Origin: an uncultured Coprococcus sp. | GTDB taxonomy: Bacteria; Bacillota; Clostridia; Lachnospirales; Lachnospiraceae | DNA length: 5,144 bases | Assembly: GCA_900548315.1 (NCBI GenBank) | Contig: URJU01000152.1 | Location: forward strand, 1-5,144 | Direction of reading: 5' to 3' | Shown: positions 1-5,144 of the stretch, piece by piece | Layout: each line of letters begins with the position of its first letter | How positions within the stretch are numbered: position 1 is the stretch's first letter | Translations under genes and position numbers: made by a program | The notes under the pieces: generated by a model | What the model was told of the DNA's origin: nothing | The model's input: the letters and a program-made list of their open reading frames with translations, nothing else | The model's database searches: none

Positions 1-644
1 CATTCCCATGGATGAAGGATCTGTCGCCAAGGCTCTCAGTACTGTCACCGGACCTCAGAGATTGTCTTGATATACCGGGATATGTGTCATCTCTGTACAA
101 TTATCTCTTATCCGAGATCAATCTTCTCCCGGGGGAATCCGATACAGAAAAGCGGCGCAGGCAGATATCTTATCTGAATATCAGGATGTTCATGCAGACA
201 TTGCTTGACAGAATGGACAGAACCAGCATGGCGAGCGGTCTGGAAGCCAGAGTTCCATTTGCCGATCCGAGGATACTTGAATATGTATTCAACATACCAT
301 GGGAATTCAAATATTCCGAAGGCTGTGAGAAAAAGCTTCTGAGAGAAGCCATGAAGGATTACGTACCGCACGAGATCATGTACAGAAAGAAAAGCCCATA
401 TCCAAAGTCATATGACCCTCATTATGAACAGGAGCTTGCAAAGAGGCTTCTCTGCGTGCTAAATGATCCGGAAAGTCCTCTTCTGCCTCTCATCGACAGA
501 GAATATGTGAAAAACTTCATAAACGCGCCAAAGGATTACGGCAGGCCGTGGTTCGGTCAGCTCATGGCAGGACCTCAGATGATGGCATATCTTCTTCAGA
601 TTGATCACTGGCTGAGAAAATATGCTATTGTCCTTGACATATAA
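1..644 (+). CDS. asnB: Asparagine synthase (glutamine-hydrolysing), C-terminal part, 5'-truncated by window edge
   Basis: This is the C-terminal third of a class II asparagine synthetase, a cytoplasmic enzyme that makes asparagine from aspartate, ATP and glutamine-derived ammonia. The visible 213 codons belong to the synthetase (AMP-forming) domain. Counting from the first full codon at base 3, the family-typical MDRTSMASGLEARVPF block is at residues 71-86, followed by KKLLREA (110-116) and RKKSPYP (128-134), which are conserved in clostridial-type AsnB. The frame is open to the left edge and reads F-P-W just before the ATG at base 12, so that ATG is internal, not a start. Family members are roughly 600 residues, so the N-terminal glutaminase domain (Cys nucleophile) and the ATP-binding SGGxDSS motif lie upstream of the window. 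The TAA stop at 642-644 runs directly into the terminator hairpin. No frameshift is seen in the visible part. Family assignment is confident; the gene symbol is by family and could differ among asparagine synthetase paralogues. Confidence 0.93.
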   Translation, partial: FPWMKDLSPRLSVLSPDLRDCLDIPGYVSSLYNYLLSEINLLPGESDTEKRRRQISYLNIRMFMQTLLDRMDRTSMASGLEARVPFADPRILEYVFNIPWEFKYSEGCEKKLLREAMKDYVPHEIMYRKKSPYPKSYDPHYEQELAKRLLCVLNDPESPLLPLIDREYVKNFINAPKDYGRPWFGQLMAGPQMMAYLLQIDHWLRKYAIVLDI

Positions 645-730
645 AAAGACTTCCAGCCTTCTATATACATGCGGCGTATCGAAAATGGCGAATACGCTGC
701 ATGTACAAGAGGTCTGAAAGTCTTGTTTTT
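643..730. terminator. Long bidirectional Rho-independent terminator between convergent genes
   Basis: An imperfect inverted repeat fills the gap between the convergent genes. The inner stem pairs 666-681 (TACATGCGGCGTATCG) with 689-705, with one G-T wobble and one bulged base, around a 7-base loop at 682-688. An outer stem pairs roughly 646-662 with 707-724 (AAGACTT with AAGTCTT at its base), with a few mismatches. A run of five T at 726-730 follows on the + strand. The five A at 643-647 give a T-run for the minus-strand transcript, so the element should stop transcription from both sides. Its base overlaps the asnB stop codon. Bases 731-750, between the hairpin and the stop of the minus-strand gene, are AT-rich and hold nothing else recognisable. 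Confidence 0.85.
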
Positions 731-750
731 GCAGGCAATTTATATATTTG

Positions 751-1203
751 TTATTTATAGATTGCTTTCGCAGAAGGACTGCCCTTCTTTATCAGTTTCT
801 TGTATGCTGTGGCCTTATTCCTAGGTACTGCAAATGTAATTTTGCTGTATGTTCCACTGAAGGCTTTCGATCCAACGCTCTTAAGTTTAGCTGACTTTAT
901 CGTCATCTTCTTAAGGTTTTTGCATGATAAAAATGCGTTTGCCCCTATGCTTGTCACATTGTTACCTATAGTGGCATTCTTTAGAACCGTATATCTGCTG
1001 AATGCATTTGCGCTTACAGATGTTATCTTAAACCTTACATCTCCTACAATGACAGTATCTGCGATGGTCAGTGATGCAAATTTCTTATCTGACCTTGAGT
1101 ACGTTGTTCCGGTAATTGCAACTGTGCCAGTGCCGTCTGCCTTTGCTCCGGTTATTGTGTACCTGAACTTCCCAACTGTATATGTCTTACCCTTGGCAGC
1201 CTT
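751..1203 (-). other. C-terminal basic domain with BspA-type leucine-rich repeats (residues 1311-1460)
   Basis: After GKTYTVGKFRYTITGAK comes a short run of BspA-like (LRR_5-type) repeats: FKITSVSANAFSRYTVLKNATI, then NNVTSIGANAFLSCKNLKKMTI, then AKLKSVGSKAFSGTYSKITFAVP. The chain ends in a lysine-rich tail with ATAYKKLIKK. By direct count the domain has 24 K and 5 R against 4 D and no E. There is no LPXTG motif, hydrophobic stretch or positive stop-transfer tail, so covalent sortase anchoring is not supported. Similar C-termini are familiar from Lachnospiraceae surface proteins; non-covalent binding to acidic wall polymers is an inference. Confidence 0.7.
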
Positions 1204-4200
1204 TACTATGGTAAATGTCTTTGTTATCTTTCCTGAATATGCATTCTTACCACATATGGTCACACTTGCCTTGCCAACCGCTTTGTTCTTGCTGTAGGTG
1301 ACAGTGTAATCCTTGTTCAGTCTAAGTATCTTTGCACCAGCCTTGACAACAAGAGACTTCTGGGTATGTACCTTTCCATTGTAGATCTTGTTCTCTATTC
1401 CGGAAACAGTGATCTTGCTTGTCTTTTTGCTTATATCAGTTGTTGCAAGTTTGGCAATACTTCCAATTTTAGTTGCTTTGCACACGGTACATGTGTATGT
1501 CTTCACACCTGTCGCCGTGTATGTAGATTTCCTTGTCACCCTGCCGGAATTCCACCTATGTCCAAGTTCCTTTACATACACACCTGTGCTCATGACATCA
1601 CCGCAGATTGAACACTCTGTATGTCCAGTTCCAGACTTTGTACAGGTCGGAGCCTTATCTCCTTTTAGTGTATACTTTACTGTCTTCCCCTCTGAACATG
1701 CCGCTCTGTAGATGGTTATCTTAAGCTCTGTGCTGTCATAGTTTTCCTTGTCATCGCCATCGTATACAGCTGTTGCCACCACTGATCCGCCTGCCTTTAT
1801 CGCAGTCTTAGCATCCGTATCAAGCCATGTCCAGCCCCCCGGAAGTGCAATACTTCCAACGGTCTTATGTGTATTATCTACACTTAACAGCAGATTCGGC
1901 ATTGCAGCCTTGCTCACATTTACCGTGATCTCAATTTCTGCTGTGTTGTAATTCACACTGTCAGCCGGCGTAAATACAACGGTATACAGCGTCTTGTCAC
2001 TGTCAGATACAAACGGCTTTATGGAATCATCCTTCCATGCAAATGTTCCCGGTATCTCAACCTGATCAATACCATCAAAGGACACTCTTCCTTCAGATAT
2101 AACAGCTTTTGCAAGATTGTCACCGTATGTTATTCCGCTTGCCGCTGGTAATTCAACTACTTCTACATCGGCCTTTGAGACATTCAACTGAATAGTTCCC
2201 CTGACTGAATTGTAATGTTTCTGGTCATCTGGGGTAAATATGACATCATAGTCTGTAACGTCCACCGATGGTACTACAGAATCATCAGCCCAGCTCCATG
2301 TTCCGGTTATGTTTTCTCCTGAAACTCCGATTACGACTCCGCCCGAAATACTTGCTTCATTTAAGGTTTTGTGTGGATCGTAGCTTATAGGATCTGCCAT
2401 CGGAAGTTCATTGATAACCGGATCAGCTTTAACTATATCGAATTCAGCCTTACAGTTTATATCGTAATTTCTGCCAATGACGTCCGTAATGGTTATTGCT
2501 GCTGTTCCAACTTCTGTGTTATCACTGTAAGATACTTCATATTCGCTTGAAGGAATGACTGTATCGCCGTCCATGAGAGCAAACTCAGGCTCTACCTTCT
2601 GTCCTGTGTATGTGTACTCAGGCTTAAGTCCGTCAAATGTTGGACTGTCGATCTTCTTTGGTTCGATGGTAAATGTGACATTCTTTGATCCTGAGTAAGC
2701 GCCGATTCCTGTTATGGTTACAGTTGCTGTGCCGGCATTGATGTTGTCAGAATAAGTTACAGTGTAGTCCGTGTTTTCTATTAATTGTTCATCATCAAAA
2801 ACAACTCTATTGATATATACCCTAACAGTTGGGGTTAATTCAGCGCCAGAATAAGTAAACGTTTCGCCTTCCTCAAATTCGGTCTTTACTTTATCATTAA
2901 TCAACGCTCCAATTATAAGTTTATTATCTTCTATCTTGGATGTTGGATCAAGCTCAGCAAGCGTCGATACATTGAACCAATCTACATCCAATGTAATATT
3001 ATCTCCGCCCCTGACAAATGCAGTATTCTCCTCAAGTCTAGAGCAATTTGGAACAATAGGGATAATATTATTAGGTTTAGCGTTTATAATCAGTCCTTCA
3101 AAATATTCTCCCATCCAGTATATATACTTATCGATTTTTATATCACTATTGTTGAAAAATACTTTCGCATTGTTTTCATATAAATATACTGTATCTAAAT
3201 TTCCACCATTTAGTATAAGTTGTCCATGGACATGTGTATAACCTGATACCTTCACATCGCCAAGCGTTACTATTGAATCACTATTTACTACTAAGTTGCC
3301 CTGCATTTCACCGTTCGTTTTGGAATCAATTATTGTTATTTTTCCATTGTTTACTGTAATCCCATTTACATTATTTCCGTTTATATCAATGGTAAAATCG
3401 GAATCAGGATTATTTACATAGCAAGTTTTATATTCTGTATCTGCAATCACAGCAACAACACTGCCAGGCATGTTTTCGGCATAATCTATAGCATGCTGAA
3501 GTGAAACAAAGAACTTTGTCTCGTCTTCTTTTGTGACAATGACCACCACTTCCTTATTACAATATTTGCATATTCCATATTCAAAGTAGTGATCGCCAAA
3601 CACATCATTTTTCTTCTCATTGCTGTATTCAGCTGAGATTGCATCCGATAACTCGTTACATCCGGAATATGTAGTGTTCTTATATACCTTTGTACCGCGT
3701 AATACTGGATAAGTGTCTGTTCCGATGGTTTGTCCCCATATTTCTTCTGACTGACCGTCCTGTAAGAGATATGCAACCTCACCGCACTTATATTGTTCTG
3801 TTGTTTTACCTTCTACATTTTCGTATTTTCCGGTAATATCACCATATGCATACTTGTCTCCGATCGAATCCCCAGCATAAACGGTACTGTCATAATAGCA
3901 GTTTTTGATATCCCCTTTGCCATCAATATCTTCTCCACATATACCTCCAATCTTATCACCACTTCCAGAAACCGCACCCATACTGTTGCAGTATGATATT
4001 GCGCTAAAATTAGCCCCGCAGATACCGCCTATATATGTTCCTGATCCACGGATATCGCCAGAATTACTGCAGTTTGTGATATTGCTGGCATAACCGCCAG
4101 AACCACTATTTCCACATATCCCGGCAACTCTATAAACGCCGCTCACATTACCTGTGTTATAACAACGTGTGATCGGGCTTGTACTATCACCGCATATACC

Positions 4201-5116
4201 GCCTACATAAGTATCACCATTAACCACACCTGTATTATCACAGTCAGAAATCGTTCCTCTGTAAGTACTTCCGCATATACCACCAATCCCCAAATGAGAA
4301 TTACCGGTTGTCCCATTGATGGTGCCTGCATTATGGCAGTTTACGACCGTTCCAAGGTGGCTCTTTCCGCATATACCTCCAACATCGGTAGCGCCACTGA
4401 AATATGAATCTAAAATACTTACATTGTAAATCTTGCCATCTTCAATACAGCCGAACAAACCTATAGACCGATCATCGTCCTTTTTTAAATATAAGCCGCT
4501 GATCGTGTGGTTTTGCCCGTCAAATTTGCCACTGTATGGAGCAGCAAATGGCACATGGTTTTTTCCGTAATAAAATGTTCCGATAGGTATCCAGTCTCTA
4601 TACGTTCCTTCATTTAGTGTGCCATCTGATTTCAGAACATTTTCATTTACAACAATATCATCTGTAAGAACTACATTTATTTTTCCGTATGTATCGTTGT
4701 TATTGAGCACTTTATCGCTAAACCAATACAGTTCACCTGCATTTCCAATCTCATACACCTTGTCCTTACTATCATCATTGTCGATATCATACTTGTCCGT
4801 AGTGAGTACTGCCGGCTGATACGCGTCGCAATCTGTACAAAATCCCTGCGAATTATAATTGTGTGATTTCGTTTCTTTAGTCACATATCCGATCGGACAG
4901 TCTTTGCATGCTACTCCTTTTGTATGTTCTTTGTCATCTTGCCAAATATATGTAATATTACCGTTTGTATTATGTTTGTGTTCAGCTCCATCTATCAGAA
5001 TTGTGGCTCCATCTTCAACAATAAGCTTGTCCAGATTTGTGATGCTCGCACTACTCTCAAATTCTATGCTTTCTCCACTTGCAATCGTTAAATCTTCTTT
5101 TAAAGCGGCTTTACCA
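751..5116 (-). CDS. Giant modular cell-surface protein (GLUG / beta-helix / MBG-Ig-like / BspA-type LRR), N-terminus missing
   Basis: This is one uninterrupted minus-strand frame ending at TAA (753-751). Residue numbers here and in the sub-features count the apparent ATG at 5133 as 1, but residues 1-6 (MCIRDS) are encoded wholly or mainly by adapter, so the genuine part begins at about Gly7 and the real protein is longer. Order of modules: beta-rich start (7-60); His/CxxC module (70-103); GLUG leader (125-224); GLUG coils (225-412); post-GLUG segment (413-491); second His/CxxC module (490-528); beta-helix-like region (541-700); Ig-like modules 1-2 (751-903); MBG-like modules 3-5 (904-1145); Cys-rich module (1146-1222); Lys-rich Ig-like module 6 (1239-1310); BspA-type LRR C-terminal domain (1311-1460). 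No catalytic motif is recognised. Such architectures are known from secreted or surface proteins of gut Firmicutes, and adhesion or glycan/host binding is inferred. No signal peptide can be seen because the N-terminus is missing, and no LPXTG motif or C-terminal membrane helix is present. No promoter or ribosome binding site for it lies in the window. Confidence 0.9.
1204..1419 (-). other. Lysine-rich Ig-like module 6 (residues 1239-1310)
   Basis: The module shows IYNGKVHTQKS, then NKDYTVTYSKNKAVG, VTICGKNAYSGK and TFTIVK. It is the same type as module 1 (NTDYTVTYSDNINAG, VTITGIGAYSGS, TFTIEP) about 450 residues earlier, but acidic or neutral positions are replaced by lysine. It links the Cys-rich module to the C-terminal LRR domain. 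Confidence 0.7.
1468..1698 (-). other. Third cysteine-rich His/CxxC module (residues 1146-1222)
   Basis: The segment has C1146, then C1164, His1171, C1174-x-x-C1177, the linker ELGHRWNSG (His1192), and TYTATGVKTYTCTVC with C1215-x-x-C1218. It is two copies of a 'T-x-T/K-x-x-G...C-x-x-C' unit joined by a GHRW linker, a repeat seen in many clostridial surface proteins just before the C-terminal domain. Metal binding or disulfide formation is inferred from spacing only. Confidence 0.6.
1699..2883 (-). repeat. Tandem Ig-like / MBG-like modules 1-5 (residues 751-1145)
   Basis: Five modules of about 70-90 residues run in tandem. Modules 1 (751-826) and 2 (827-903) share F/YTYSG or YTYTG, then DYTVTYSDN or YEVSYSDN, then G-T-A-x-x-T-I-T and a closing F-x-I. 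Modules 3 (904-989) and 4 (990-1077) are MBG-like: ITYGDNLAKA or ISYDPHKTLNEA, GTWSWADDS or GTFAWKDDS, then VIFTPDD or VVFTPAD and HYNS or NYNT, ending in VNVSKA-like linkers. Module 5 (1078-1145) is shorter and lacks the ITYG start but keeps GGWTWLD and ENYDSTELKITI. Such modules act as extracellular spacers or adhesive beta-sandwich domains. Boundaries are approximate. Confidence 0.75.
3034..3513 (-). other. Beta-helix-like region of the surface protein (residues 541-700)
   Basis: The segment starts with FFVSLQHAIDYAENM, a lead-in typical of pectate-lyase-like surface domains. It continues with short beta-prone runs separated by N/G/D turns: FTIDINGNNVNG, GKITIIDS, GNLVVNSDSIVTLG and GQLILNGGNLDTVYLY. 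No catalytic lyase residues are recognised, so a structural or binding stalk is more likely than an enzyme. The DNA is clearly more AT-rich than the MBG part of the same gene. Confidence 0.55.
3550..3666 (-). other. Second His/CxxC module of the surface protein (residues 490-528)
   Basis: It contains C492, then HYFEYG with His515 and C522-x-x-C525. The pattern H-x-F/Y-x-x-G-x-C-x-x-C matches the second half of the first module (residues 91-102) in spacing and sits at the border between the GLUG region and the next beta-helix-like region. Metal binding or a disulfide are both possible. Confidence 0.55.
3661..3897 (-). other. Post-GLUG segment of the surface protein (residues 413-491)
   Basis: After the last coil comes YYDSTVYAGDS, then GKTTEQYKCGEVAYLLQDG, WGQTIGTDTYPVLRG and KVYKNTTYSGC. 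This 'T.EQ...GEVAYLL...WGQ.IGTD.YPVL' succession is a familiar closing segment after GLUG arrays in gut Firmicute proteins and likely caps the helix. No function beyond structure can be given. Confidence 0.55.
3898..4461 (-). repeat. GLUG-type repeat array, cysteine-bearing coils (residues 225-412)
   Basis: The array opens with GLFG at 225-228, followed by six G/A-G-I-C-G coils at residues 252-256, 284-288, 311-315, 337-341, 369-373 and 396-400. Each coil is followed 10-15 residues later by a second cysteine in an N/D/R/Y-C-x-N-like context (C266, C298, C324, C355, C382, C412). The period is 26-32 residues, consistent with beta-helix coils. The DNA of the GGICG core is also similar between copies (variants of CCGCATATACCNCC on the + strand), but the rest has diverged, so these are protein-level repeats. 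GLUG repeats are known in secreted and surface proteins, and their ligand here is unknown. Confidence 0.8.
4462..4761 (-). other. GLUG leader segment of the surface protein (residues 125-224)
   Basis: The segment begins YEIGNAGELYWFSD and continues through VLTDDIVV, WIPIG and FDGQNHTISGLYL. This run (element before 'LYWF', 'TDDI', 'W.PIG', 'F.G.FDG..HTISGLY') is the usual lead-in to GLUG repeats in Firmicute surface proteins and probably forms the first coils or cap of a right-handed beta-helix. It is acidic and lacks cysteine. Assignment rests on motif recognition only. Confidence 0.65.
4825..4926 (-). other. First His/CxxC module of the surface protein (residues 70-103)
   Basis: The segment holds His70, C76-x-x-C79, His91 and C99-x-x-C102, in an H...GxCxxC pattern often seen between modules of clostridial surface proteins. 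The four cysteines and two histidines could bind a metal (zinc-ribbon-like) or form disulfides outside the cell; the sequence alone does not decide. It separates the beta-rich start of the fragment from the GLUG region. Confidence 0.6.
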
Positions 5117-5144
5117 CTGTCTCTTATACACATCTCCGAGCCCA
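5117..5144. other. Sequencing adapter (Nextera/Tn5 transposase, read-2 side) left on the contig end
   Basis: Bases 5117-5135 read CTGTCTCTTATACACATCT, the engineered 19-bp Tn5 mosaic end. Bases 5136-5144 (CCGAGCCCA) continue exactly as the Nextera read-2 transposase adapter does. The match runs to the last base of the window, as expected for untrimmed read-through at a contig end. Natural IS50 outside and inside ends differ from the mosaic end, so this is not a genomic Tn5 copy. On the minus strand it translates as M-C-I-R-D followed by a serine codon that straddles the junction, giving the large ORF a false start. Confidence 0.97.

Noticed and set aside
12..14. ATG as the start of the asnB-type gene
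   Set aside because: The frame is open upstream to the window edge (F-P-W), and the protein would lack the glutaminase domain and the ATP-binding motif.
108..371. Minus-strand ORFs inside the asnB-type gene
   Set aside because: They are antisense shadows of a strongly conserved domain, with no recognisable product.
751..900. LPXTG sortase signal or C-terminal membrane anchor
   Set aside because: The last 50 residues contain no LPXTG-like motif and no hydrophobic stretch; the tail is lysine-rich to the final residue.
800..1297. Hydrophobic + strand ORF of 165 codons, possible membrane protein
   Set aside because: It lies wholly antisense to the coherent, motif-bearing C-terminal region of the surface protein. 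Its hydrophobicity follows from the complement of Lys/Asn/Thr-rich codons. The same holds for the other + strand ORFs between 1366 and 4819.
3034..3513. Pectate lyase or other polysaccharide-cleaving enzyme
   Set aside because: Only a beta-helix-like repeat pattern is visible. No catalytic lyase or hydrolase residues or motifs can be identified.
3898..4461. CRISPR-like array from regularly spaced CCGCATATACC motifs
   Set aside because: The spacing is 78-96 bases, always in codon register, and the motifs vary. They encode the GGICG core of GLUG coils inside an open frame, and no cas genes are present.
5131..5133. ATG as the real start codon of the large minus-strand gene
   Set aside because: It lies inside the adapter. 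No signal peptide follows, and the first genomic residues already look like the interior of a beta-rich region.
5117..5135. Terminal end of a genomic Tn5/IS50 element
   Set aside because: The 19 bases are the engineered mosaic end, not a natural IS50 outside or inside end. They are followed by adapter sequence and run to the window end, with no transposase gene.
1..5144. Novel defence, toxin or mobile system
   Set aside because: The window holds only one metabolic gene end, one terminator, one surface-protein gene and adapter. No nuclease, transposase, integrase, toxin-antitoxin pair or RNA gene was seen on either strand.

Overview
The window looks like the end of a short-read assembly contig from a low-to-mid GC Firmicute. 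The best guess is a gut or rumen member of the Clostridia, probably Lachnospiraceae. Three things suggest this: the style of the asparagine synthetase C-terminus; a giant secreted protein combining GLUG, MBG/Ig-like, CxxC and BspA-type leucine-rich modules; and a lysine-rich C-terminal domain ending in an 'AYKKL'-type motif. The family-level assignment is inference; no rRNA or other marker gene is present.

Layout. Bases 1-644 (+) hold the last 213 codons of a glutamine-hydrolysing asparagine synthetase (asnB-type), open at the left edge. Bases 643-730 form a long imperfect hairpin with A- and T-tracts at its ends, a bidirectional terminator shared by two convergent genes. Bases 751-5116 (-) are one uninterrupted reading frame for a very large modular cell-surface protein that is cut off before its N-terminus. 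Bases 5117-5144 are not genomic: they match the Nextera/Tn5 transposase read-2 adapter.

The large protein, read N to C on the minus strand, contains: the tail of a beta-rich region; a first His/CxxC module; a GLUG-leader segment; six or seven GLUG-type coils with two cysteines per coil; a post-GLUG 'GEVAYLLQ...PVLRG' segment; a second His/CxxC module; a beta-helix-like region; two Ig-like and three MBG-like modules; a third cysteine-rich module; a lysine-rich Ig-like module; and a C-terminal BspA-type LRR domain that is extremely basic (29 K/R against 4 D/E in the last 150 residues). No LPXTG sorting signal is present.

The two genes share only a terminator and no functional link is visible: one is housekeeping amino-acid metabolism, the other a probable surface adhesin or binding protein. 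No defence system, mobile element, CRISPR array, tRNA or rRNA was seen. The most consequential observation is that the apparent start of the large ORF (MCIRDS...) is translated sequencing adapter, so the true N-terminus, signal peptide and promoter lie outside the window.
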